Source: Angelakisella massiliensis
GTDB lineage: Bacteria; Bacillota; Clostridia; Oscillospirales; Ruminococcaceae
Assembly (NCBI RefSeq): GCF_900104675.1
Contig: NZ_LT629945.1
Location: forward strand, 5,001 to 69,000
Direction: 5' to 3'
Length of the DNA stretch: 64,000 nt
Below the pieces are notes generated by a model. The model made no database searches. It was given only the letters and a program-made list of their open reading frames with translations, and was not told the DNA's origin. The position numbers and the translations under genes are program-made. Below are positions 1-8,277 of this stretch, one piece after another (within the stretch, counting starts at the first letter, position 1; each line of letters begins with the position of its first letter).

Positions 1-119
1 TAAAACTTCAAAAATCATTTACAAGGGTTTCGCTTGTAAGCTAAATGTTGTTCAATTTTCAAGGTGCCAGCGCTGTTTTCGCTCGGTTTTTTTGTTTTTC
101 GCTACCCGCTCGAGACAGC
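1..119 (-). other. leader of an rRNA operon lying off the left edge
   Basis: Read on the minus strand this stretch follows a strong promoter and contains CACCTTGAAAATTGAACAAC (about 47-66), which resembles the TTGAAAACTGAA-type segment found in Firmicute rRNA leaders and spacers near the processing stems. No rRNA body is in the window, so the rRNA gene itself is inferred to begin beyond position 1. The short plus-strand reading frame across this region has no convincing start and is not a gene. Confidence 0.6.
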
Positions 120-125
120 TTAGTT

Positions 126-154
126 ATAATACCATGCCCTAAAGGAAATGTCAA
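126..154 (-). promoter_or_regulatory. strong sigma-A promoter, probable rRNA P1
   Basis: On the minus strand: TTGACA (149-154), a 17-nt spacer and TATTAT (126-131). Immediately upstream (about 155-205) lie runs of A and T that look like an UP element. A near-consensus core, an UP-like stretch and the downstream leader all fit a growth-rate-regulated rRNA promoter. The stretch 206-304 contains only an inverted repeat (CCCCTTTTGG at 254-263 with its complement at 266-276) that lacks a U-tract and may end the upstream peptidase gene. Confidence 0.75.
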
Positions 155-304
155 CACCTTTTTTCAAGTTTTTTTGATTTTTTCTGAAAAAAGTTTTTCG
201 ACCCCATTTTTACCCCTTTTTATACCTATATATAATATAAGCGCAATCACTTGCCCCTTTTGGCCTTCCAAAAGGGGGCCTGCCCTCTCAAAATTCCTTT
301 TTTC

Positions 305-1351
305 TTATAAATTACCCTCCGGGAAAAAATCTCTCAAGGCCGCTTTCTTTTTTCCTTTCCATCCTGTAACGGTACAAGCTGCCGCCAGAGAATTGAGCAC
401 TGCTTCCTCTGTAGCTTCCCCAACTGCCCGGAATGCCAGATCAATTTTCCCTTCATTGAGAATCTTCTGACTTACAATTCCCGCTTTTTCCTTTTGAGAG
501 ATCCGATTGGCCGTAGTGAAGCCCACCATAATTTCTCCGCTGCCATGTCCAATATAGGAACCCAACCGTGCCAACCCCACACTGCACCGTTTGATGATTC
601 TTTTTAACTGGCGGTCACTCACTGGCAGATCGGTGGCCACAATCATAATGATAGACCCCTTATCTACCGGTTCCGATTCCAGCCGTTCTTTCAGCTGCTG
701 TCCCACCGGCCTGCCTTCCACAACCAAATCCTCCAGCCGTCCATGGTTGGACTGAACCAGCACACCGATGGTATAAGTTTGCCCATCCAGCTCAATTTTC
801 CGGGAGGCGGAACCAATTCCCCCTTTCAGGGAATGGCAGACCGTTCCTCTTCCTGCTCCCACAGCGCCCTCAGCAAAATCCGCCCGGGCATCCTCAATGG
901 CCGCAAAGACTTCCCGCTCCCCTATGACCCGGGTGCGGATATCGTTAAGTCCGGCATCGTTGCATTCGCACACCACCGGATTGATGGAATAGACCGGGGT
1001 TTTGTCCTTGGCGCACCGTCCAAGCATATATTCCACCAGCGCGTCGTGAACTTTTCCTACATTCAGGGTATTGGTCAGGGCGATGGGGGTTTCCAGCGTC
1101 CCCAGTTCATCGATCTGCACCAGCCCCAGGGTTTTGCCGAAACCGTTGAGAACAAAGGAAGCCGCCACCGGCTTATAGAGGAAAGGATTCTCCGGTCCTG
1201 GCAGTACCACTGTCACTCCTGTCTGATGGTCGGCAGTATCTACCGTACAGTGTCCCACCAGTACCCCCGGTACATCGCTGATTTTATTGAGAGGGCCCTT
1301 CTTCATGGTCCCCACCTGTACGCCGTAATCTATGATTCGCTTATCACTCAT
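305..1351 (-). CDS. P1 family (DmpA-like) peptidase
   Basis: A 348-residue protein beginning MSDKRIIDYGVQVG. It has the features of the S58/P1 family of N-terminal nucleophile aminopeptidases (DmpA/BapA, L-aminopeptidase/D-esterase): an N-terminal ISDVPGVLVGH segment, GAVGAGRGTVCHSLKGGIG, and a later IIMIVATDLPVSDRQLKR stretch. Family members self-cleave before a Ser or Thr to free the nucleophile and trim N-terminal residues from small peptides or beta-amino acid amides. No signal peptide is visible, so it is probably cytoplasmic. The reading frame is open 42 codons further upstream, but the ATG chosen follows GGAGGAAAAG and overlaps the stop of the upstream ydcF-like gene (ATGA), implying translational coupling. 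The natural substrate cannot be told. Confidence 0.88.
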   Translation of the reverse strand: MSDKRIIDYGVQVGTMKKGPLNKISDVPGVLVGHCTVDTADHQTGVTVVLPGPENPFLYKPVAASFVLNGFGKTLGLVQIDELGTLETPIALTNTLNVGKVHDALVEYMLGRCAKDKTPVYSINPVVCECNDAGLNDIRTRVIGEREVFAAIEDARADFAEGAVGAGRGTVCHSLKGGIGSASRKIELDGQTYTIGVLVQSNHGRLEDLVVEGRPVGQQLKERLESEPVDKGSIIMIVATDLPVSDRQLKRIIKRCSVGLARLGSYIGHGSGEIMVGFTTANRISQKEKAGIVSQKILNEGKIDLAFRAVGEATEEAVLNSLAAACTVTGWKGKKKAALRDFFPEGNL

Positions 1352-1977
1352 CAGAACTTTTCCTCCATTCCCCAAAGCTCTCTCAGCAATTCCGGCGGCA
1401 TCAATCCATCGAATTGTCCGCCGCACCGTTCCAGCTCCCCCAGCACCTTGTGGATGCCCCGTGAGGTGCGATACCAATTATCTTTGGTGATTCCCTCACA
1501 GCTGACAGGACAAACCAGCAATTCCGTTTTGGGATAAGAGAGCTGATAGTACATCAAACACCGCCGGGCGTGCTGTTCCTTACAAACAATAATTCCCCGG
1601 CGGATTTCCAGGCCAAGCCGGTCAGTGACTTTCCGGGATTCCTTGGCGTTTTCCCAAGTATTTTCCGCTTGATCCTCCTGAAGGATCACATCTTCCGCAA
1701 CGCCGTTTTTCAGCAGTATATCCTTCATAAATTCCCATTCGTTGCCATAAGGTCCAGGATACTGGTCCTCCTTGCCAACGCTGCCGGGAAAATAACCTGT
1801 CAGACAGCTGTACCGCCCGGAAGGAAGAATCAGCGGCGCAAAACCCTCTTTCCATAACTGGGCGGCATATTCAGGCGGCTCCGGCCACTTGCCTCCCGGC
1901 AGAAAGATGATATCCGCCGGGGCAGGCTGATGGGAAACAAAAATAAATTTAGTAATACCATCAACGATCTCATTCAT
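1351..1977 (-). CDS. YdcF-like (DUF218) family protein
   Basis: A 208-residue protein with the DUF218 fold: ADIIFLPGGKWPEP near the N-terminus, a PSGRYS loop, an ENTWENAKESRKV helix (ENA motif) and RRGIIVCKEQHARRCLMYY. YdcF proteins are Rossmann-like and often linked to envelope metabolism, but their reactions are mostly unknown. This one has no transmembrane segment. The start used (MNEIVDGITKF) gives the usual family length; the frame is open to an ATG at 2106, which would add 43 residues without recognisable homology, and neither start has an ideal ribosome binding site. Its stop overlaps the start of the downstream P1 peptidase by one base, so the two are probably co-translated. Confidence 0.8.
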   Translation of the reverse strand: MNEIVDGITKFIFVSHQPAPADIIFLPGGKWPEPPEYAAQLWKEGFAPLILPSGRYSCLTGYFPGSVGKEDQYPGPYGNEWEFMKDILLKNGVAEDVILQEDQAENTWENAKESRKVTDRLGLEIRRGIIVCKEQHARRCLMYYQLSYPKTELLVCPVSCEGITKDNWYRTSRGIHKVLGELERCGGQFDGLMPPELLRELWGMEEKF

Positions 1978-2260
1978 AATCCAATTTCTTCTTTCTCCCT
2001 TATAAAATGAAAAGCGGCCTTTTTCATACATCACCACCAATGCTTTTACGGCCTCTGGCGCCTGTTCTGCCGCATGATCTTGCTTTTTCACAATTCGTGC
2101 TGTCATTATAGCACAAGTCCCGCCTTTTCTTAAAGCTATGGCAGATACAGATTCACCCGACTTTTCTCATCGCAAGCGGTTTTTGTAACAAATTACCCAT
2201 AATTAATTCTCTGTTTTGTGCGATATTTCCGTCAAATTTCACCAGTCTTTCACAAAAGAC

Positions 2261-2289
2261 TGTACAACGCCACTCTTTTGTGCTATGAT
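2261..2289 (+). promoter_or_regulatory. promoter of the 30-residue peptide gene
   Basis: TGTACA (2261-2266), 17-nt spacer, TATGAT (2284-2289). The -35 is imperfect but the spacing and -10 are good. It drives a short transcript ending at the 2446-2498 hairpin, giving a monocistronic unit of roughly 200 nt. Confidence 0.55.
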
Positions 2290-2335
2290 TAGGACCGCTC
2301 TCAACAGGAGAGTGAAGAAGAAAGGAGAACCTTCC

Positions 2336-2428
2336 ATGGTCCCGATATTTCCTGTGGCGATGGGGCTGTTGACCGCGCTTGTTTTAGCGTGTGCCATCTA
2401 TCGGCTCATCAAAGACTTTAACGTCTGA
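2336..2428 (+). CDS. 30-residue single-pass membrane peptide
   Basis: A short frame starting MVPIFPVAMGLLTALVLACA and ending KDFNV. AAAGGAG lies 8 nt before the ATG. About 20 consecutive hydrophobic residues are followed by a short charged tail (YRLIKDFNV), the layout of single-pass small membrane proteins such as KdpF-type subunits or type I toxins. It has its own promoter and terminator and no adjacent transporter, so no partner is evident. The same frame extends upstream to 2216 but without a ribosome binding site. Function unknown; the evidence for translation is the ribosome binding site, transcription signals and composition. Confidence 0.6.
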   Translation: MVPIFPVAMGLLTALVLACAIYRLIKDFNV

Positions 2429-2445
2429 AGTCACAGCACACAAAA

Positions 2446-2498
2446 GGTCCCGGCTTTCCTGCCGTTTTTGGCAGTGAAGGCCGGGACTCCTTGTTTTA
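2446..2498. terminator. bidirectional intrinsic terminator
   Basis: Stem GTCCCGGC / GCCGGGAC around a loop that itself contains GCC..GGC, with TTGTTTT on the plus side and CCTTTTG on the minus side. It sits between the plus-strand peptide gene and the convergent lipoprotein gene at 2546-4048, so it can end both. Confidence 0.75.
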
Positions 2499-2545
2499 TC
2501 AAGTTTTCTCCTTATAGAATCGCAGGAAAAACGCCGCTCCTTTCC

Positions 2546-4048
2546 TCAGCCATTCCAGACGCTGCCGCCCCATTCCACCACAGTAAAACCTTCTCTGGCA
2601 AATGGAGTCAATTGCTGCTCCCGCACTTCCACCGGTGCCTCTAAAGGCTGATAGACCATATGGACCCGAAGAATGCTGTCCGGCGCAGGAGAGATCTCCA
2701 AGGGGGCCAGCTGCTCATATTGTTCCCCCACAAAGGTAACGAGATTCCAGGGATTATCCTGCATCCTGGGGACCCAATAGGTGATAAAGTCGTTATATTC
2801 TCTGGGAGTTAGGCCCAGATATGCCAGCTTTTCCCGAAGAAACGCCTCTGTCTCCGCTCCCGGAACCACAAAGCCTTCCGACTGATCCCACTTCACCGGC
2901 TTGTTTCCTTCCCAGAACAAATAGTAGTGGGTGGAACCATCAGCCAGATTGGTCAGTGTGCCATCCGGTTTGGCCATTACCCGCCAGCCGTCCTCATATG
3001 CGGGATAGGTATAGGTGAAACATTCCTGGGGATAGCCCAGCTTCACCGTTATTTCCTGTTCCTGCTCCGGATAAAGATAGATGACAGGCTTGGCAGTTTC
3101 AGGATTTTCCTTGGATTCCTCCTGGGAGGCGGCCAGTTCTGCCAACTTCTCATCAATATCCTGCGGTGTATACAGCATTCCTTCCGGCAGCAAATCAGAA
3201 TCCGTCACCAGGAACCGTTCTTTTGTTCCATCGGTGAAAAGCAAACCACCAAAGGTACTGAAGAAAGGGCTCAGCGCCCCGCTTTGTTCCCGCACATATA
3301 CCGCTTCGGTGGTATCCGGAGACATTCCCGCTTCCTCCAGCGCCTGGGAAAGCTCGGGAGTCATTTTCAGGCTTTGCCTGCCGTCGGTGCCGCTGGCCTG
3401 ACCTTCGGTCAAACCGTTGATGGTCTGGATGGCCCAGTCCAGCAGATTTCCTGATTTATCCACTGCCCTTGAAACAAAGCCTTCCGCTCTCAGTGTACCT
3501 TCCTGACGGAGAAGCACGCCGAATTCCTCGGTATCCAGCTGGAGCCGCTGCCGTACGGTTTCTCCTTCCTCCAGGCAGAAGAGACTGTTTTGATCATAGT
3601 CCTCCGCCTGATAGATGTTAAATACACCGCTGATTTCCTCTCCTCCCTCATAGACGATCTCGTCCTTGGGGCAGAAGGAGGTTCCCTGATAAAAGGCGGC
3701 CGCTACCTTGTCCCAACCTTCTACCTGCGCTCTGGCGCCCTCCGGATCACCCTTCTCCCACTGGTCCTCCAAGGCGTTCTGCTGAGGAGAGGAGCTTTCT
3801 TCTGTACCGGTGACAGGCTGGGGCTTTTCCTCTGAATCTGACTCTGGATTGGAGGAAGCACTGCTTTCAGGCTCTGTCACCTGGGGCTGCTCTGAAGAAG
3901 AGGACTGGGGAACCCGCTGAGAAGTGCTCTGGGAAGAAGGCTGCTGTTCTCCAGACTGTTCCCCACTGCCGCACGCGGAAAAAACCGCCAGTAACACGAT
4001 GGTCAATACCAATATCATTGGTGGGATCTTTTTTCCTTTTTTTATCAA
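2546..4048 (-). CDS. large Ser/Gln/Glu-rich lipoprotein of unknown function
   Basis: A 500-residue exported protein. The N-terminus has a signal peptide with a lipobox (AVFSAC, Cys about residue 26), followed by a roughly 60-residue Ser/Gln/Pro/Glu-rich linker. The C-terminal half begins KPVIYLYPEQEQEITVKLGY, with repeated Tyr/Trp residues (YPAYEDGW, HYYLFWEGNKPVKW), a domain pattern I associate with uncharacterised surface proteins of gut Firmicutes but cannot name. It ends VVEWGGSVWNG. Preceded on the same strand, 140 nt away, by the proline-rich protein at 4189-4815, with no terminator between them. Likely anchored to the outer face of the membrane; function unknown. Confidence 0.8.
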   Translation of the reverse strand: MIKKGKKIPPMILVLTIVLLAVFSACGSGEQSGEQQPSSQSTSQRVPQSSSSEQPQVTEPESSASSNPESDSEEKPQPVTGTEESSSPQQNALEDQWEKGDPEGARAQVEGWDKVAAAFYQGTSFCPKDEIVYEGGEEISGVFNIYQAEDYDQNSLFCLEEGETVRQRLQLDTEEFGVLLRQEGTLRAEGFVSRAVDKSGNLLDWAIQTINGLTEGQASGTDGRQSLKMTPELSQALEEAGMSPDTTEAVYVREQSGALSPFFSTFGGLLFTDGTKERFLVTDSDLLPEGMLYTPQDIDEKLAELAASQEESKENPETAKPVIYLYPEQEQEITVKLGYPQECFTYTYPAYEDGWRVMAKPDGTLTNLADGSTHYYLFWEGNKPVKWDQSEGFVVPGAETEAFLREKLAYLGLTPREYNDFITYWVPRMQDNPWNLVTFVGEQYEQLAPLEISPAPDSILRVHMVYQPLEAPVEVREQQLTPFAREGFTVVEWGGSVWNG

Positions 4049-4188
4049 ATCTCCGCACCTCCCGTTTTTATGATCTCTTCCACTTTATTTGGCTGCAAGC
4101 AGGTGATTTCTCCCCCTGCTCCATGGATACAGCCTGCCATGTTTACTTAATGCACTTCCAAGGTATGCCCATCCATCATTTCCACCCC

Positions 4189-4815
4189 TCAGGGATGACA
4201 AGGAGCATGATGCTCCTCTTTCAAAGGGCCGCAGTGGACAGGGGCCGGCTCCCCCACTGACTTTTCCTTTTCAGGGAGGACTGGGCCAGCCTTTTCTTTT
4301 CCCGGCTCAGCAATCTTTATCTCCCTGGGAGCATCTTTTTCTCCCACCGGCCCTGGCATCATTCCCGGCTCTCCTGCTGTGGGAGGAGCCACTTTCCGTT
4401 CCGGCTCAGGGGAGGGGGCAGGATCTTTGGGGGCTGGCTTCTCCGGCGCAACCGGTGCGGCGGGCTGTTCCGCTCCCTCTGCCGGCTGATGGTGATGGAG
4501 GCCGGGCCCGACTGCCGGAGCATCAGAAATGTTTACCTGTGCCAACAAGTCTCCTGCATCAGGTGTGATCAATGGCTCCCCTGCTGGTCCCACGCCTGCT
4601 GCATTTTCTGCCAGTTGGCTCAAGAATCTTGTCCCCTTCTGCCATAAGCTCTGATCCTCCGGAGACAGCGCTCTTTCATAAAGCTGCACAGGCGCATACG
4701 CTGCCACCGCCTGGGGAATCAGCATTCTTCTCAGCGCAGGGGACCTCCAGGCACAAACTCCCAGCACCAGCACTCCGGCCAATCCGGCAGCCAACAATTT
4801 CTGTCTCTTTTTCAT
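4189..4815 (-). CDS. membrane-anchored Pro/Glu/Lys-rich protein with His/Cys tail
   Basis: A 208-residue protein starting MKKRQKLLAAGLAGVLVLGV: a short basic head and one N-terminal hydrophobic segment (about 8-22), without a lipobox. Residues 30-90 could form a small helical domain (ALSPEDQSLWQKGTRFLSQLAENA). The rest is low-complexity Pro/Ala/Glu/Lys sequence, probably extended and extracytoplasmic. GLHHHQPAEG near residue 106 and the terminal HCGPLKEEHHAPCHP give clusters of His and Cys that could bind metal. AAAGGAG lies upstream of the ATG. No recognised family; composition-based reading only. Confidence 0.7.
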   Translation of the reverse strand: MKKRQKLLAAGLAGVLVLGVCAWRSPALRRMLIPQAVAAYAPVQLYERALSPEDQSLWQKGTRFLSQLAENAAGVGPAGEPLITPDAGDLLAQVNISDAPAVGPGLHHHQPAEGAEQPAAPVAPEKPAPKDPAPSPEPERKVAPPTAGEPGMMPGPVGEKDAPREIKIAEPGKEKAGPVLPEKEKSVGEPAPVHCGPLKEEHHAPCHP

Positions 4816-5108
4816 TCTCCCACTCCTTTTCGTTGCGTCGGTTCTTGTTTTCGTGTATAATGGGCGTTATCAGAGTTTTATTTTAACTGATAAAACATAT
4901 TTTTCCAAACAGTTTCAACTTCCCTGCTTTATAATACGAATTGGAGAGACCAAATATTGTAAAGCGCACAGATTTCATTACCAGCAAAATCTCACTTTTT
5001 CTTCAGACAGAGGGTTCTTTTGCTGATTTCAGTCGCAGTTTTCGATGCCGGGAAAATTTCCGTCATTTATATAACCAATAACAGAAATTCAGAGGAGGAA
5101 ACATCTCA

Positions 5109-5378
5109 ATGAAAGCTGTCATTACTGTCATCGGCAAGGATATGGTGGGTATCCTGGCCCGGGTTTCCGGTGTCTGCGCTCAGGCAAACGCCAACGTCAT
5201 TGAAGTGACCCAATCGGTCATGCAGGATCTGTTCGCCATGATCATGCTGGTGGACATTTCCAGCCTGTCGGTGGATTTTGATCAGTTTGCCACCCAGGTG
5301 GAGGCTATCGGCACAGAGCTGTCGCTTTCCGCCCACGTCATGCATGAGGATATCTTCAATTCCATGCATCGGATCTGA
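5109..5378 (+). CDS. ACT domain-containing protein
   Basis: An 89-residue single ACT domain ([20 protein letters not shown], then a beta-alpha-beta-beta-alpha-beta layout), of the UPF0237 type. ACT domains bind small ligands, often amino acids, at dimer interfaces. AGAGGAGGAAAC precedes the ATG. It ends 19 nt before the UPF0210 gene, and this ACT/UPF0210 pairing is conserved across many Firmicutes, suggesting that the ACT protein regulates or partners the larger one. The ligand is unknown. The preceding 4816-5108 gap shows a TATAAT at about 4931 but no good -35. Confidence 0.88.
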   Translation: MKAVITVIGKDMVGILARVSGVCAQANANVIEVTQSVMQDLFAMIMLVDISSLSVDFDQFATQVEAIGTELSLSAHVMHEDIFNSMHRI

Positions 5379-5397
5379 ACCAAAGGAGGAGCGACAA

Positions 5398-6753
5398 ATG
5401 CTTGATACCAGAGATATTCTGGAAACTATTACCATGATCCAGGACGAGTGCCTGGATGTGCGCACCATCACCATGGGCATCTCCCTGTTGGACTGCGCCG
5501 ACAGTGATATCGACCGCTGCTGTGATAAGGTCTATGACAAAATCACCCGGTATGCCAAAGACCTGGTACACACCGGTGAAGAAATTTCCCGTCAATACGG
5601 TATTCCCATTATCAACAAACGGATTTCCGTTACCCCCATCGCCATGATCCACGCCTCCTGCGGGGGTGATCCGGTAAAGCTGGCCCTGACGCTCCAGCGG
5701 GCGGCAGACGCTGTAGGCGTCAACTTTATCGGCGGCTATTCCGCTTTGGTTCAGAAAGGCTTTGCTCCCGGCGATCTTTCCCTGATCCGCTCCATTCCCG
5801 AGGCACTGGCCCGCACCTCCAATGTCTGTTCTTCGGTAAATGTGGGATCCACCAAAGCAGGTATCAATATGGACGCTGTGGCCATGATGGGCAAAGTGGT
5901 GCGGGAAACCGCCCAGCTGACCGCTGATAACGACTGCATCGGCGCGGCCAAGCTGGTGGTATTCTGCAACGCCCCGGAGGACAACCCCTTTATGGCCGGC
6001 GCCTTCCACGGTGTGGGAGAGGCAGACTGCGTCATCAACGTGGGCGTTTCCGGCCCTGGCGTGGTGCGGGCGGCTCTGGCCAAATGCCCTGACTGTTCCA
6101 TCAGTGAGATTGCCGATGTCATCAAGCGCACCGCATTCAAGATCACCCGGATGGGTCAGCTGGTGGGCACCGAGGCTTCCCGCCGTCTGGGAGTTCCCTT
6201 CGGCATTGTTGACCTGTCCCTGGCCCCCACCCCGGCCATTGGCGACAGTGTGGCCCACATTCTGGAGGAAATGGGGCTGGAGAGCTGCGGAGCCTGCGGC
6301 ACCACCGCTTGCCTGGCTCTCCTCAACGACGCTGTCAAAAAGGGCGGCGTTATGGCCTCTTCCCGGGTAGGCGGCCTTTCTGGTGCTTTCATTCCGGTTT
6401 CCGAGGACGCTGGCATGATCGCGGCAGCGGAATGCGGCGCACTGTCCATTGAGAAGCTGGAAGCGATGACCGCTGTCTGCTCTGTGGGCCTGGATATGAT
6501 CGTCATTCCCGGCGAAATCCCTGCGGAGGTCATCTCTGCTATCATCGCCGATGAGGCGGCTATCGGCATGGTCAACTCCAAAACCACCGCCGTCCGTGTG
6601 ATCCCCGCCATCGGCAAAAAGGAAGGGGAAAGCCTCAGCTTCGGCGGCTTGCTGGGGTATGCTCCTGTAATGAAGGTCAGCGGCTACTCCCCCGCCAAGT
6701 TTATTTCCCGGGGCGGACAGATTCCCGCTCCCATGCAGAGCCTCAAAAACTAA
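5398..6753 (+). CDS. UPF0210 (DUF711/PFL-like) family protein
   Basis: A 451-residue cytoplasmic protein ([27 protein letters not shown]) matching the UPF0210/DUF711 family, which is distantly related in fold to pyruvate formate-lyase-type barrels. Family hallmarks visible are [22 protein letters not shown], the long Gly-rich [18 protein letters not shown] and [22 protein letters not shown]. Its biochemical role is not established. The ATG after AAAGGAGGAGCGACAA gives the standard family length; the frame extends upstream through the ACT gene but that part is a shadow. Followed by a strong terminator. Confidence 0.9.
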   Translation: MLDTRDILETITMIQDECLDVRTITMGISLLDCADSDIDRCCDKVYDKITRYAKDLVHTGEEISRQYGIPIINKRISVTPIAMIHASCGGDPVKLALTLQRAADAVGVNFIGGYSALVQKGFAPGDLSLIRSIPEALARTSNVCSSVNVGSTKAGINMDAVAMMGKVVRETAQLTADNDCIGAAKLVVFCNAPEDNPFMAGAFHGVGEADCVINVGVSGPGVVRAALAKCPDCSISEIADVIKRTAFKITRMGQLVGTEASRRLGVPFGIVDLSLAPTPAIGDSVAHILEEMGLESCGACGTTACLALLNDAVKKGGVMASSRVGGLSGAFIPVSEDAGMIAAAECGALSIEKLEAMTAVCSVGLDMIVIPGEIPAEVISAIIADEAAIGMVNSKTTAVRVIPAIGKKEGESLSFGGLLGYAPVMKVSGYSPAKFISRGGQIPAPMQSLKN

Positions 6754-6779
6754 GTTCTTTCCGTACAAAAGTACAAATA

Positions 6780-6822
6780 AAAAATCCCGCTGCTTCCTGC
6801 AGGAAGCAGCGGGATTTTTTAT
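6780..6822. terminator. bidirectional intrinsic terminator
   Basis: A perfect inverted repeat (AAATCCCGCTGCTTCC / GGAAGCAGCGGGATTT with a TGCA loop) flanked by A and T runs on both sides. It separates the converging UPF0210 and 2HCT transporter genes. Confidence 0.92.
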
Positions 6823-6922
6823 TTATCCATATGTATTCAGAAGCAAAAAGCTTCTGACTGGATCACACATCTTTAGGGGCAGCAGAAACGGACTTTTGAA
6901 TGTTTTACGCCATATCCCACCG

Positions 6923-8224
6923 TTATAAACCTGCTCCCAGCAGGGGGGCCAGAACACTTGCCAAGACGATAATGATGGCTCCTCCAATACGGGAAGAAAT
7001 CTGGGCAAAGGGCATCAGCTCCATCCGATTTGCCGCGCCCAAGGTAGCAATATCTCCGGAACCGCCCATATTTGCCATGCACAACCCGGCAGTAATGGCG
7101 CATTCTACAGGATAGAAGCCAATCAGCCCACCTATAATCCAGGGACCAACAACAGCTCCTACCAAAGTGGTCAGCACCAGCAGCAAATAGGTAAAGGACA
7201 TATTTTCAATCACTACCGCCAAATCGGTATAAACAAAGCCGATTCCAAACAGCACCGCCGGAATTCCAGCTTTCATCGCAAAGCGATACCATTGGAAAAC
7301 ATCCTCCTGCAAATCATCCGGAAACAGTCCGGTAATTTTGCAGAGAGCACAAGCTACAATTGTCCACGCATAGTAGTGTATGCTGGGAACAACTTTGCTT
7401 GCCAGAATTCCTACCGTATAGAAAATACCTGTAATCACAAAGCCCCGCGCCATCGCGCCAAGGTCCAGCGGAGCCTGTTTTTTCGTCTCCTCTTTGAGGA
7501 GGGCGCCGCCTCTCATCAGCATACCGTTTCCTGTGGAATGAGGGAATTTTTTACCCACACTGTTCATGATACCAGCAGCCACAATGGCCATGGCGTTTCC
7601 GATTACCACCGCGGGCATGATCAGGGAAAGATAGTAGGCGCTGTCATGGGTCATGGCAGCAGCGTAAGTTTGCGAGGTAGGCACCGCACCTGCAGAGGTA
7701 CCGCCACCCATGATGGGCAGTGAAACAAACAGAATTGCTTCTCTCCAACCATATCCCAGCAACTGTCCCACAACAGCGGTAAGTCCAAAGGCGAGGGCAA
7801 TTCCGCCCACAATGGGGATAAAATACAGCACACCCGCTTTAATCAAAAGTTTCCGATCCATTGTCAGAATACTGCCGCAGATCAAAGCACCCACAATCCA
7901 TCCGATGTAATCCATGTTTTTAATGAAATCGGAGATCAGGGTTGCGGTATCTTCGGGAAAAACATTGAGGTACATCAATATGGCAGCTCCAAAAATAGCT
8001 ACAAAAGAACCGCCGCCCAGATAAGTGCGTACAATAGGTGTTACTTCACCGATTTTGTCCAGCAGCAATCCCAGAACCGTGCACACTACAAAGCCGCCCA
8101 GGAATCCGGAAGGAGTTGCACTGAAAATCACACCTAAAATAGTAATGACCAAAAAGACGATAAAATACTTTGCGGGAATAAAACCAAAATAAAGATTTTG
8201 TTTCAGATCAAGCTTTTTTTCCAT
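6923..8224 (-). CDS. 2-hydroxycarboxylate transporter family (CitS/MaeN-like) symporter
   Basis: A 433-residue integral membrane protein with about ten hydrophobic segments. It carries the two re-entrant-loop signatures of the 2HCT family: PIMGGGTSAGAVPTSQ (about 171-185) in the first half and ANMGGSGDIATLGAANR in the second half. These transporters move citrate, malate, lactate or related hydroxy acids with Na+ or H+. It lies 53 nt downstream of the enolase-superfamily gene on the same strand, so the likely substrate is whatever that enzyme dehydrates, plausibly a hydroxylated sugar acid. That would be a non-classical cargo for 2HCT. GGAAAGGATTTTTGCT precedes the ATG. Confidence 0.9.
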   Translation of the reverse strand: MEKKLDLKQNLYFGFIPAKYFIVFLVITILGVIFSATPSGFLGGFVVCTVLGLLLDKIGEVTPIVRTYLGGGSFVAIFGAAILMYLNVFPEDTATLISDFIKNMDYIGWIVGALICGSILTMDRKLLIKAGVLYFIPIVGGIALAFGLTAVVGQLLGYGWREAILFVSLPIMGGGTSAGAVPTSQTYAAAMTHDSAYYLSLIMPAVVIGNAMAIVAAGIMNSVGKKFPHSTGNGMLMRGGALLKEETKKQAPLDLGAMARGFVITGIFYTVGILASKVVPSIHYYAWTIVACALCKITGLFPDDLQEDVFQWYRFAMKAGIPAVLFGIGFVYTDLAVVIENMSFTYLLLVLTTLVGAVVGPWIIGGLIGFYPVECAITAGLCMANMGGSGDIATLGAANRMELMPFAQISSRIGGAIIIVLASVLAPLLGAGL

Positions 8225-8277
8225 AGCAAAAATCCTTTCCCAGCAATTACTGCATATATGCCCAATAAAATATTGGA

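Noticed and set aside
45-470. 141-codon plus-strand frame at the left edge
   Set aside because: Runs against the rRNA-type promoter and the P1 peptidase end; no ribosome binding site.
5356-6768. 470-codon minus-strand frame
   Set aside because: Antisense of the UPF0210 gene, whose conserved motifs support the plus strand.
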